Shown: piece after piece, positions 1-7,331 of the stretch
How positions within the stretch are numbered: the stretch's first letter is position 1
Layout of the letters: every line of letters starts with the position of its first letter
Source: an uncultured Ruminococcus sp.
GTDB taxonomy: Bacteria; Bacillota; Clostridia; Lachnospirales; Lachnospiraceae
Direction: 5' to 3'
Assembly: GCA_934359255.1 (NCBI GenBank)
Contig: CAKRLG010000005.1
Span: 1-64,000 of the forward strand
Length of the DNA stretch: 64,000 bases
Notes under the pieces: model-generated
Seen by the model: only the letters and a program-made list of their open reading frames with translations
What the model was told of the DNA's origin: nothing
The model's database searches: none
Position numbers and translations under genes: made by a program

Positions 1-343
1 CATATCCGCCGCCGGCTGCTCCACCTTTCACACCGAAAACCGGTCCTAAGGATGGCTCTCTTAAAGCAACCATAACACTTTTACCCATTCTCTGCATACC
101 GTCTGCCAGACCTACCGTTGTTGTGGTCTTTCCTTCACCGGCCGGTGTCGGGTTGATAGCGGTAACCAGGATCAGTTTGCCGTCTTTTTTGTCAGATTCT
201 TTCAACAGATTGTAGTCGATTTTTGCTTTGTACTTTCCGTACTGTTCCAGATATTTGTCATCAATACCTGCTTTTGCTGCGATCTCGGTGATCGGTTTCA
301 TTTCACATTCCTGTGCGATTTCAATGTCTGTTTTGTATCCCAT
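1..343 (-). CDS. fhs: Formate--tetrahydrofolate ligase, N-terminal part (runs off the left edge)
   Basis: Formyltetrahydrofolate synthetase makes 10-formyl-THF from formate, THF and ATP, the C1 entry step of the methyl branch of the Wood-Ljungdahl pathway. The 114 visible residues contain the family's N-terminal signature: the nucleotide-binding segment [14 protein letters not shown] at about residues 65-78, then [20 protein letters not shown]. The start at 343 is set by a strong AGGAGG site about seven bases upstream; an overlapping ATG at 348 is out of frame. The usual protein is about 555 residues, so roughly the last 440 lie outside the window. It follows folT by 50 bases on the same strand and probably shares its riboswitch-controlled transcript. 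Confidence 0.97.
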   Translation of the reverse strand, partial: MGYKTDIEIAQECEMKPITEIAAKAGIDDKYLEQYGKYKAKIDYNLLKESDKKDGKLILVTAINPTPAGEGKTTTTVGLADGMQRMGKSVMVALREPSLGPVFGVKGGAAGGGY

Positions 344-363
344 ATCATTTACCTCCTTTTATG

Positions 364-390
364 ATAACTGTTTCTTTATTCTACAGTTAT
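364..390. repeat. Hairpin between folT and fhs
   Basis: An 8-bp inverted repeat (ATAACTGT and ACAGTTAT) surrounds a short A+T-rich loop in the 50-base folT-fhs gap. The arm resembles the GTAACTGTTCAG family seen at 7268, 19611 and 57841. It could be an RNA-processing or attenuation hairpin. No long T-tract follows it on the minus strand. Confidence 0.5.
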
Positions 391-393
391 CTT

Positions 394-936
394 TTATACT
401 TCTCTGGTTCTCTGCAGAGCAAATACCTGATTCACATAATGAGTCAGTGCACTCTGATATAAAACAGAAACCAGAATTGTATTTGCAATTGTCAGTGCAA
501 TCGTCTGTATGATTCTTGTAGCATACAGCACACTCCATGGGGTCGCATAGTATACATGCAATCCTACGACGGTAAATCCCAGAGAGCCTACGATTCCATG
601 AACAATCAGCATCACTGCTATTTTCCAGGTGTTCACTTTATCCCTAAAGACATATTTCTTAAATACTGCAGGAATCACACCTGCCAGCACAGAAGACACC
701 AGAATCAACGGATTCGGTGCATATCCCTGGATCAGACATCCCAGCAGATCTCCCAGACCACCGCAGATTCCCCCTACCAGCGGTCCAAACCAGAGACTTG
801 CCAGATAAATCGGTGTTGCACTTACTGTAATTCGGAGGGTGGAGCCAATATTAATTGCCAGCACCCGGCTCAACACCAGATTCATTGCCACTAAAACAGC
901 TGCAAAAACGATAGTTTTAACATTCAGTTTTTTCAT
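394..936 (-). CDS. folT: Folate ECF transporter S component (FolT)
   Basis: A 180-residue, highly hydrophobic membrane protein with about six transmembrane segments. It fits the folate-specific substrate-binding S component of energy-coupling-factor transporters, which captures folate and docks on a shared EcfA/A'/T module encoded elsewhere. The N-terminal KTIVFAAVLVAMNLVLSRVL and the glycine-rich stretch FGPLVGGICGGLGDLLGCL are typical of the family. Two facts support folate as substrate: a tetrahydrofolate riboswitch lies directly upstream, and the next gene is the folate-dependent enzyme fhs. The start at 936 has an AAAGGA site. THF is the C1 carrier of acetogenesis, so uptake linked to fhs makes metabolic sense. 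Confidence 0.92.
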   Translation of the reverse strand: MKKLNVKTIVFAAVLVAMNLVLSRVLAINIGSTLRITVSATPIYLASLWFGPLVGGICGGLGDLLGCLIQGYAPNPLILVSSVLAGVIPAVFKKYVFRDKVNTWKIAVMLIVHGIVGSLGFTVVGLHVYYATPWSVLYATRIIQTIALTIANTILVSVLYQSALTHYVNQVFALQRTREV

Positions 937-1007
937 ATGTTTTCCTTTCTCAGGTATAGCAGTATACTACACCAAAGGCAGATAACACAGCGACTGAATC
1001 TATCTTT

Positions 1008-1120
1008 AATGCAGTAGCGGACGCAACATTACATCGTGGAAATATTTCGCGGTTTCCTTCGTCAACAGGCAACTTCCCATCCTGAAGCACTTTACGCGCA
1101 ATGTTTACTCTACTATCCTT
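1008..1120 (-). ncRNA. Tetrahydrofolate (THF) riboswitch upstream of folT-fhs
   Basis: Read on the minus strand, this stretch has the THF-I riboswitch layout: a closing helix AGTAG (1114-1110) with CTACT (1017-1013), a second helix AACATT/AATGTT, the conserved CGTAAAGTG element, a small hairpin around GGGAAGTTGCC, a CGAAGG element, and a 3' GCGTCCGCTAC matching the family's GCAUCCGCUCC end. The aptamer lies about 75 bases upstream of the folT start. Between them a hairpin GGTGTAG-loop-CTATACC sits just before the folT ribosome binding site. With no U-tract visible, control of translation seems likelier than termination. The family is known upstream of folT and fhs in Firmicutes. Confidence 0.87.
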
Positions 1121-1144
1121 ATTCATTTACATTCTCCTACTGTC

Positions 1145-1163
1145 GGGAATGAAAGTCATTCCC
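1145..1163. other. Hairpin upstream of the THF riboswitch
   Basis: A perfect 8-bp stem (GGGAATGA/TCATTCCC) with a 3-base loop lies between the DUF3786 gene and the riboswitch. It could end the acs transcript or be a processing site. A T-run is lacking, so a canonical terminator is not claimed. Confidence 0.45.
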
Positions 1164-1180
1164 CGTTTTCTATCTTTCCC

Positions 1181-1210
1181 GTAACGATTCTCTATCTCCT
1201 GAATCGTTAC
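1181..1210. repeat. 10-bp perfect inverted repeat after the acs operon
   Basis: GTAACGATTC and GAATCGTTAC are perfect complements separated by 10 bases, about 40 bases after the DUF3786 stop. Together with the hairpin at 1145-1163 it gives two stacked stems between the acetogenesis operon and the folT leader. A role as transcript 3' end or operator is inferred from position only. Confidence 0.5.
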
Positions 1211-1249
1211 TTTTTCTACAAATAATACATCCGTAAAATTTTGATTTTA

Positions 1250-1891
1250 TTATGCCAGTGCTTTTATCATAGTGATTGATATATCGCCCACTACAGCCAT
1301 ATCCTCTGCCTGAAAAGCAATGGGAAAATTGTCAGAGAATAAAATCTGGGATGACGGTGGAAATTCATCATCGCCTGCCCATAAGATCATCTGTACACGA
1401 AACCCATCAATCACTTCGAATTCATAAGCGATATCGCCGTGCTCGAGAGGTGTCGCACCAATCTTTTCCATTGCAGACCGGAACGCCTCCTGTTTGTTGC
1501 CAAATCCATAAGCAAGACGCATCAGACATCTGCCCTGAAACTGTTTCAGATATACATTTCCCCATGGTGTTTCCCGATACGTCAGATATTTTCCGGTAGA
1601 CGGAGCGCTGTGTCCTTCCACCAGGTAACGAAGTACCAGAATCCGGGCATTGATTGCTGCTTCCAGCGGATAATATCCTACCGTGCTTTCCGGATCGTGT
1701 GTTACCACATAATCCGGAAAGTGTACCTGATAAGCAACACCCAACAGATGAAGATTAAAGGTCTGTGATTGTTTGTCGTAAGGAATCCCTGTTCTTGCAC
1801 TGATTTCTTCCGGATCTGCTTCCTGAAACAGTTCCATATAGTGCTCATAAGGGATTCTTTCCTTACTGTCTTTTTCATACTGCAATTCCAT
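1250..1891 (-). CDS. DUF3786 family protein of the acetyl-CoA synthase operon
   Basis: A 213-residue soluble protein that I place in the DUF3786 family, which recurs beside acs/cdh genes in acetogens and has no agreed function. It contains a central HLLGVAYQVHFPD segment and the family-like stretch PLEAAINARILVLRYL. The reading frame is open further upstream, but start 1891 is chosen because AGGAGAG lies about seven bases before that ATG, and earlier starts would overlap acsV. It follows acsV by 26 bases as the last gene of the acs unit. A role in cofactor handling or maturation of corrinoid or ACS proteins is plausible from context only. Confidence 0.8.
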   Translation of the reverse strand: MELQYEKDSKERIPYEHYMELFQEADPEEISARTGIPYDKQSQTFNLHLLGVAYQVHFPDYVVTHDPESTVGYYPLEAAINARILVLRYLVEGHSAPSTGKYLTYRETPWGNVYLKQFQGRCLMRLAYGFGNKQEAFRSAMEKIGATPLEHGDIAYEFEVIDGFRVQMILWAGDDEFPPSSQILFSDNFPIAFQAEDMAVVGDISITMIKALA

Positions 1892-1917
1892 GTTTGTTCT
1901 CTCCTGCATGTCTGTCT

Positions 1918-3852
1918 TTACTGCTGAGAAACGGACGGGAACATACTGGTATCCGTATGCGGAATAAAGCATGCCGCAACAAATTCATCCATATAAGTCG
2001 GTACAGTACTCAGTTCCAGATAAGTCATATTGGATGCAACCTGGTAGGTTTTGCGTTCTGCCTCTTTGGATAGAAGCATGGTATAGGCACCGGACAGAGA
2101 AGAGTTACCAATGTAATGGAATTTCTCCAGAGGAATATCCGGGAACATTCCAATATTGACCGCATTCTTCATATTGATGCCACTTCCGATACCACCGGCT
2201 ACATACACTTCTTCAATCATCGACACATCGAATTCCAGAGAATTCAGCATCGTACGGATGGCTGAAAAAATAGCACCTTTGGCACGGATAAAGTTGTCAA
2301 TATCCACTTCTGTGATCTCAACATCTTTCTCTGCACCTGCATCCTTCTGAAATGCCAGAACATAGCTTCCCATACCGTATTTATCCCGGTGGATACGCTC
2401 GCTTTCCCGCACGAATTTTCCTTTCGGATTGATAATTCCTGCGGAGAACAGTTCACTGATCACATCAATGATTCCTGAGCCACACAGGCCAATCGGTTTT
2501 TGTCCCGGATCTCCTACGACCGTAAAAGACGGTTCCATCGTTTCTTTATCGATAGTACATGCCTCGATTGCCCCATCTGTTGCACGCATACCACAACTGA
2601 TATCTCCACCCTCAAAGGCAGGACCAGCGGAACATGCACAGCTCATCATGAAATCAGAGTTACCAAATACCAGTTCACCATTGGTTCCAAGGTCGATAAA
2701 CAGAGAAAATTCCGGTTTATTCCACAGCATGCTGACCAGTGTACCGGCAGTGATATCTCCACCCACATAACTTCCGATATTCGGAGCAATAATTATGTGT
2801 GCATCCGGATTCACTGTCAGACCAAGGTCAGAAGCATACAGAGAATTCGTCTTATAGAATGTAGGTATATACGGTTCCATGCGAACCGGGTCTGCATTCA
2901 CTCCGGCAAACAAATGATTCATAGTTGTATTTCCGGCAACACACATACGGTAGATCTGTTTATTCGGGAATTTCGCCGCACGACACATCTGCTGAATCAA
3001 TGGATTGATTGTTTCATCAATAATCGCTTTCTGCAGACGGCGTCTTCCGCCAGGTTTTGCAGATTCGATGATCCGGTTGATAACATCTGCTCCATAACGG
3101 ATCTGACCGTTTCCTGAGGATGCTTTTCCAAGGATATCACCGCTTATCATATCGATCAGCAATGCGGATACCGTTGTAGTACCGATATCAATGGCAAGAC
3201 CACCGATCACTACTTCCGCATCTTTCGGGAAAATATCATAGACGAAAATATTGCCTTTGCTTCCTGTTCTTCCAATCACACAGCGAACTGAAAAATTGGT
3301 TTCCCGCAGCACATCTGCCATCTTGCAGATTACGGTATATGGAAGAATGACATGTTCTACCTGCATCTGTTTTTTCAGTGCACGCATCAGCCGTTCATTA
3401 TCCGGCATGGTATCTTCCAGAGACGGAACATCCATGGTAACATCTACCACTTCCATATCGTTTTTCAAAACAATTCCCGCCGCCTCAACATCTGCTTTGG
3501 CATTGTCAAAAATAGCTACTTCTTCCGGGGAACTTAAATCCGCAACCTTCATTCTGCTGCGGTAGGCAGATGCGATATCCGGTACTTCCACCTCGATATC
3601 ACCTTCCACTTTACTCGCACAGGACAATCTCCACCCCTCTGCATATTCTTCCTCTGTAATATGTCTGGTTCTTGGCGAATTCAGAGTCCCTTTTAACAGT
3701 TTCACACGACATTTCCCGCAGGAACCGTTACCGGAACAAGGGGCATCAATTGCTACATTCGTTTTTCTTGCAACTTCCAGAAGATTCTCTTCGGCTGCTG
3801 CAAAACCATCTACGGTCTCGCCGTTTTCAAAACGAAAAGTTACTTTAAACAT
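1918..3852 (-). CDS. acsV: Reductive activator of the corrinoid/iron-sulfur protein (RACo type)
   Basis: This 644-residue protein has the RACo architecture. An N-terminal [2Fe-2S] ferredoxin domain of about 95 residues carries the cysteine pattern CSGNGSCGKC followed by a cysteine near residue 78 (LSCASKV). A linker precedes a C-terminal ASKHA-type ATPase domain (DUF4445) with the phosphate-binding motif IDIGTTTVSALL near residue 219. The family uses ATP to drive reduction of inactive Co(II) corrinoid to Co(I), rescuing the corrinoid protein encoded by acsC/acsD. The gene lies immediately downstream of acsE, as in Moorella-type clusters. The start at 3852 fits the ferredoxin domain, which begins within the first residues (FKVTFRFENGE). 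Confidence 0.93.
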   Translation of the reverse strand: MFKVTFRFENGETVDGFAAAEENLLEVARKTNVAIDAPCSGNGSCGKCRVKLLKGTLNSPRTRHITEEEYAEGWRLSCASKVEGDIEVEVPDIASAYRSRMKVADLSSPEEVAIFDNAKADVEAAGIVLKNDMEVVDVTMDVPSLEDTMPDNERLMRALKKQMQVEHVILPYTVICKMADVLRETNFSVRCVIGRTGSKGNIFVYDIFPKDAEVVIGGLAIDIGTTTVSALLIDMISGDILGKASSGNGQIRYGADVINRIIESAKPGGRRRLQKAIIDETINPLIQQMCRAAKFPNKQIYRMCVAGNTTMNHLFAGVNADPVRMEPYIPTFYKTNSLYASDLGLTVNPDAHIIIAPNIGSYVGGDITAGTLVSMLWNKPEFSLFIDLGTNGELVFGNSDFMMSCACSAGPAFEGGDISCGMRATDGAIEACTIDKETMEPSFTVVGDPGQKPIGLCGSGIIDVISELFSAGIINPKGKFVRESERIHRDKYGMGSYVLAFQKDAGAEKDVEITEVDIDNFIRAKGAIFSAIRTMLNSLEFDVSMIEEVYVAGGIGSGINMKNAVNIGMFPDIPLEKFHYIGNSSLSGAYTMLLSKEAERKTYQVASNMTYLELSTVPTYMDEFVAACFIPHTDTSMFPSVSQQ

Positions 3853-3885
3853 GATTTAAGCCTCTCTTTTTCGAATTTGTGAAAG

Positions 3886-3928
3886 GAGGCTGTCACCTCA
3901 GCCTGAAAAGGCTAGTGGCGACGGCCTC
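3886..3928 (-). other. Intercistronic hairpin acsE-acsV
   Basis: A long imperfect stem pairs GAGGC with GCCTC at its ends and AGCCT with AGGCT at its top, with G-U pairs between. It lies in the 108-base gap between acsE and acsV. It resembles the stabilising or processing stems found in the other gaps of this operon. Confidence 0.6.
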
Positions 3929-3960
3929 ATTATCAGCAGTATTATAAATATTTTCGCATC

Positions 3961-4746
3961 TTACAGTTCCAGATAAGAATCTGCGTACAGAGTATTGCCT
4001 TTGAATACGTCACAGGATTTGATGGTTTCCATCAGACGCAGGTCGTTAGGGTTAACGATTGCGGATGTCAGACCATTCATCATAGCCATAGCAACCAGTG
4101 CAGAATCCATGATCGGACGGATGTTCTTCGGCATACCATTGGAGTTATTGGACAGACCACCTGTAGAGTTCAGTCCCATGTCGGAGATCATTTTAATGAA
4201 TTCCAGGACTTCCATCTGTTTGTCCTGCATTCCTTTAACTACCAGGAACAGAGGATCGAACCACATATCTGTTTCTGCCATACCATGCTCCAGACCTCTT
4301 TCCAGAAGCATTGTCAGATAACCCATACGTTCGTCGTTATCTGCAGCGATTCCTTCACCGTTACACAGAGCGATAACAATGGCATCATTTGCTGCTGCCA
4401 GGTCGATGTTCTCGATTCTTCCAGCTGCATCTGCAGAGTTTACGATTGGTTTTCCTTTGGAACGGTTATATACAGAGATACCAGCTTCGATAGCTGCTTT
4501 GTTGGAAGTATCCAGTGCCAGCGGAACGTTATCGAATTCGCTCTGCAGTAACTGTACTGCCCATTTCATCAGATCTTCGCCGTATCCGTCAGCCGGTCCG
4601 ATGTTTACATCCAGATATACAGCACCAGCATCCAGCTGCTGTTTTGCTCTTTTCAGGATCGGTTCAGGATCTCTTTCCATAAATGCTTTGTTTACTGCCG
4701 GAGCTGTGGTGGAAAGTCTCTCACCAATTGTTACAAATTTTGCCAT
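3961..4746 (-). CDS. acsE: Methyltetrahydrofolate:corrinoid/iron-sulfur protein methyltransferase
   Basis: AcsE moves the methyl group of 5-methyl-THF to the Co(I) centre of the corrinoid/iron-sulfur protein, linking the methyl and carbonyl branches. The 261 residues match the usual length of about 262 and form a pterin-binding TIM barrel. Recognisable elements are GERLSTTAP near the N-terminus, the pterin-site segment LDVNIGPADG, ALDTSNKAAIEAG, IVNSADAA and the C-terminal GLSNNSNGMP. The order acsC-acsE-acsV is conserved among acetogens. It is separated from acsC by about 100 bases that hold a hairpin. Confidence 0.97.
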   Translation of the reverse strand: MAKFVTIGERLSTTAPAVNKAFMERDPEPILKRAKQQLDAGAVYLDVNIGPADGYGEDLMKWAVQLLQSEFDNVPLALDTSNKAAIEAGISVYNRSKGKPIVNSADAAGRIENIDLAAANDAIVIALCNGEGIAADNDERMGYLTMLLERGLEHGMAETDMWFDPLFLVVKGMQDKQMEVLEFIKMISDMGLNSTGGLSNNSNGMPKNIRPIMDSALVAMAMMNGLTSAIVNPNDLRLMETIKSCDVFKGNTLYADSYLEL

Positions 4747-4777
4747 AGTGTGTGTCTCCTTTAATTATATTTATTTG

Positions 4778-4804
4778 CCGGAATCCCCACAAGGAGGATT
4801 CCGG
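4778..4804 (-). other. Intercistronic hairpin acsC-acsE
   Basis: A perfect 9-bp stem (CCGGAATCC/GGATTCCGG) with a 9-base loop lies in the gap between acsC and acsE. No T-tract follows, so it is more likely an mRNA-stability or processing element than a terminator. Confidence 0.6.
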
Positions 4805-4845
4805 TCTTTCTTCACATGTCCGGTATTCCTAAGAAATCAGAAATC

Positions 4846-6204
4846 TTACAGTTCGCCTGCTTCTTTCATGTCTTTCAGGAATTTAACCAGCTGTACTGCT
4901 TCCAGAGGAGCTACGATAATCTCCCATCCAGGAAGTTTTGCTTCCAGATCACCTTTCAGAACGGCAACTTTACCAGGAATGATCAGTTTTCTGGATTTTA
5001 CTTTACCTTCGATGTTTTCTTTTACGAAAGTAGAGATGGATGTACCGGAGAACTTACCTGCTGCCCAGGATGTCAGTACGGAAAGTCCACCTGCATCGTT
5101 GATGATCAGGTTTACAGGTACTCCTGATCTTTCCAGCTCGCCGGATACGATGAAATATGTAAGTGCGAAGTCTACAGTTGTCAGACAGATAGAATTCTCA
5201 TCTGCACCGTTCAGTGGATACAGACCCGGTTCTACTTTCATTGGTTTCTGAGGATCGGTAAATACGTTCTGACGCAGACCGAACAGAGGCAGAGCTTCTG
5301 CGTATCCCAGTTCATCAACAACTACGATAGAACCGTATTTCATTGTGAACAGGGAAACCAGTGCTTCCTGCATATATTTGTCTTTTACAGCCAGTTTGGA
5401 TGTATTTACGATAGTCGGGTAACCGAAAGTTCTGTCCTGATCTTTCAGTGCTGCGCGACGAATCTGTACAGCGTTTGCATAAGCTTCTTTGATGGAAGCA
5501 CCTGTTGCATCGATTACCAGGTTTTTATTTCCTGCTTTTTCCAGAGCTGCAACAGTGTCATAGATTTCATCCAGGTTTGCACCGCTTACACCTAAAACAA
5601 CATCTGCTTCTTTTGCAAGAGCATTCATTGCTTCGTAGTTGGAAGCATTTGCACCGTTCAGAATCGGTTTTACGGCTTTTGCGATTTCCAGAGCTGCTTT
5701 TGCAACTTCAACATCGTCACAACCCAGTACCAGAGTTTTTCCGGTAGCAACAGCTTTTTTCACCAGTTCCAGATATTTGTCTGCACCAGCTTCAGCGCCA
5801 TAGTTGACATAAACCATCTCAACATGCATGCGTTCACCGATACGTTCATAATCTACTGCCGGGATAGCTGCGATCTTAGCATCGATAGTAGCATCATCCA
5901 TGCAGCTGCACAGAGATACTGCGTATCTTGTTTTGTTTACGTATGTTTTCTCATGTCTGTACAGAACGGTTTCTCCACCCAGTGTATACTCTCCTTCGCC
6001 TGTTCCGACTTTGATGGTCTTCATTGGCGGTGCAGTAGCTTCAGACAGAGCTTCCAGAGCTTCCGCAGAAACGTGTGGACACTGTTCGATTTTCAGTGCG
6101 CCCTGTGCTACTTTCATAGAGAATGCCATACAAGTAGGGCATCCACATTCTTTACAGTTTTTCTTTGGTAACATTTTAAAAATCTGAATACCTGATAATG
6201 CCAT
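4846..6204 (-). CDS. acsC: Corrinoid/iron-sulfur protein, large subunit
   Basis: The 452-residue large subunit of the corrinoid/iron-sulfur protein carries the methyl group from AcsE to acetyl-CoA synthase. Its N-terminal domain binds a [4Fe-4S] cluster through the cysteines in NCKECGCPTCMAF and a fourth in KIEQCP, about 17 residues further on. A TIM barrel and a C-terminal domain that binds the corrinoid with the small subunit follow. Length and motif order agree with Moorella AcsC. It lies directly downstream of acsD, whose product is its partner. Confidence 0.96.
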   Translation of the reverse strand: MALSGIQIFKMLPKKNCKECGCPTCMAFSMKVAQGALKIEQCPHVSAEALEALSEATAPPMKTIKVGTGEGEYTLGGETVLYRHEKTYVNKTRYAVSLCSCMDDATIDAKIAAIPAVDYERIGERMHVEMVYVNYGAEAGADKYLELVKKAVATGKTLVLGCDDVEVAKAALEIAKAVKPILNGANASNYEAMNALAKEADVVLGVSGANLDEIYDTVAALEKAGNKNLVIDATGASIKEAYANAVQIRRAALKDQDRTFGYPTIVNTSKLAVKDKYMQEALVSLFTMKYGSIVVVDELGYAEALPLFGLRQNVFTDPQKPMKVEPGLYPLNGADENSICLTTVDFALTYFIVSGELERSGVPVNLIINDAGGLSVLTSWAAGKFSGTSISTFVKENIEGKVKSRKLIIPGKVAVLKGDLEAKLPGWEIIVAPLEAVQLVKFLKDMKEAGEL

Positions 6205-6235
6205 AGTTTTTATCCTCCTGTTCTATCGCTTACAC

Positions 6236-7180
6236 TTAAACTAATTCTTTAATCATTTTAGAAATGGTTGCTACAGACTGAGGATGCATTAAAATTACGG
6301 CATCAGATCCACAGGCCAGATCGGCTGCTGCGGTCATGATTTCCATAGAAATTGCACGTTCTTCTACTGGTCCCCATTCCGGCATATCTTCCTCGGAAGC
6401 CATGGATTCTTTTACGTTCCATGTTTCAGAAGATACTGGTGTAATGATAGGCATCTGGAGCATGGCATCACTCTGAGACAGTGCTGCTGCTTTGATACGG
6501 TCCATAGTAGATACTACATATTCATAACCATATCCAACGGCTGCAGAACCAACATTCATAACGATGCTTTCCGGTTTAACACCCAGCTGTGTAGTAACTA
6601 CGTTCAGCTGTTTTGCCAGGTTGATATCTACTGCAGATTCAGCTCCTACTTTCTGATCGTAAGCAAGACCTGCTGCTGCTCCAACAGATTTGTAATCTTC
6701 TTCTCTTGCAGAAAGGATCAGAGCGTTTTTGCCCTGCAGTGCTTCTGCAACTTTCGGAAGAAGTTCTCCATCTTTTTCTACGTTTTTGCAGCCTTCTACA
6801 GCTAACGGTACGTCGATTGCATCTGCAACTTCTTTTACAACTGCAATCAGTTCGTCTACGGATTTGTTTGCTCCGTTCGGATCTCCGCCTTCCAGACGCA
6901 GGCAAACAAAGTCAGCACCTTCCATTTCAGAAGCACGTTTTGCAATTTCTGCCATGGTAGAACATCCTTCATAGTAAGCTTTCAGGCCTGCTACTTCCGG
7001 AACTCCCATATCGGAAATTTCAACGGCTACTTTTGGTGCATTGGTGATTTCTCCATCAAATGAGTAGAAAGGATAAACATTTTCCCCTCCTAATGTGACT
7101 GCTTTTTCACCGCATCCAATTGTTACTTCTTTGATAGATGCATTAAATTTCTGTGGTTTACGATTAAACGGCATTCTCAT
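6236..7180 (-). CDS. acsD: Corrinoid/iron-sulfur protein, small subunit
   Basis: The 314-residue small subunit pairs with AcsC and caps the corrinoid cofactor during methyl transfer to acetyl-CoA synthase. The sequence has the family's N-terminal FNASIKEVTIG and TLGGENVYPFYSFDG segments and the TIM-barrel signature GADFVCLRLEGGDPNG. The length is normal. The gene is 31 bases upstream of acsC and the two are probably coupled. A 53-base hairpin and a dispersed repeat separate it from acsB, which may allow a protein ratio different from that of the synthase. Confidence 0.96.
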   Translation of the reverse strand: MRMPFNRKPQKFNASIKEVTIGCGEKAVTLGGENVYPFYSFDGEITNAPKVAVEISDMGVPEVAGLKAYYEGCSTMAEIAKRASEMEGADFVCLRLEGGDPNGANKSVDELIAVVKEVADAIDVPLAVEGCKNVEKDGELLPKVAEALQGKNALILSAREEDYKSVGAAAGLAYDQKVGAESAVDINLAKQLNVVTTQLGVKPESIVMNVGSAAVGYGYEYVVSTMDRIKAAALSQSDAMLQMPIITPVSSETWNVKESMASEEDMPEWGPVEERAISMEIMTAAADLACGSDAVILMHPQSVATISKMIKELV

Positions 7181-7203
7181 TAGCCTCCTTAATATTTATT
7201 TAT

Positions 7204-7256
7204 GGCTGACAATCCTCTGACATTTGGCATAGAAAAATGCCAGGCATTTGTCAGCC
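7204..7256 (-). other. Intercistronic hairpin acsB-acsD
   Basis: GGCTGAC at 7204 pairs with GTCAGCC at 7256 and an inner stem GGCAT/ATGCC extends it. It lies between acsB and acsD next to a second palindromic repeat, making this the most structured gap of the operon. Confidence 0.6.
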
Positions 7257-7267
7257 ACTTTCTTCCA

Positions 7268-7313
7268 GTAACTGTTCAGTACCTTCACAATTACCTACCT
7301 ACTGAATAGTTAC
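7268..7313. repeat. Dispersed intergenic palindrome (GTAACTGTTCAG family)
   Basis: GTAACTGTTCAGTA and TACTGAATAGTTAC form an imperfect 14-bp stem around a pyrimidine-rich loop. Its 5' half, GTAACTGTTCAGTACCTTCAC, recurs with few changes on the other strand at 19611-19654, and a shorter version lies at 57841-57867. This looks like a family of intergenic repeats. Confidence 0.6.
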
Positions 7314-7331
7314 TTTTCATCAATCATTATA

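Noticed and set aside
950..1126. A 58-codon minus-strand frame with a good AGGAG site
   Set aside because: It lies over the THF riboswitch aptamer. The conserved RNA elements explain the sequence and the translation resembles no protein.
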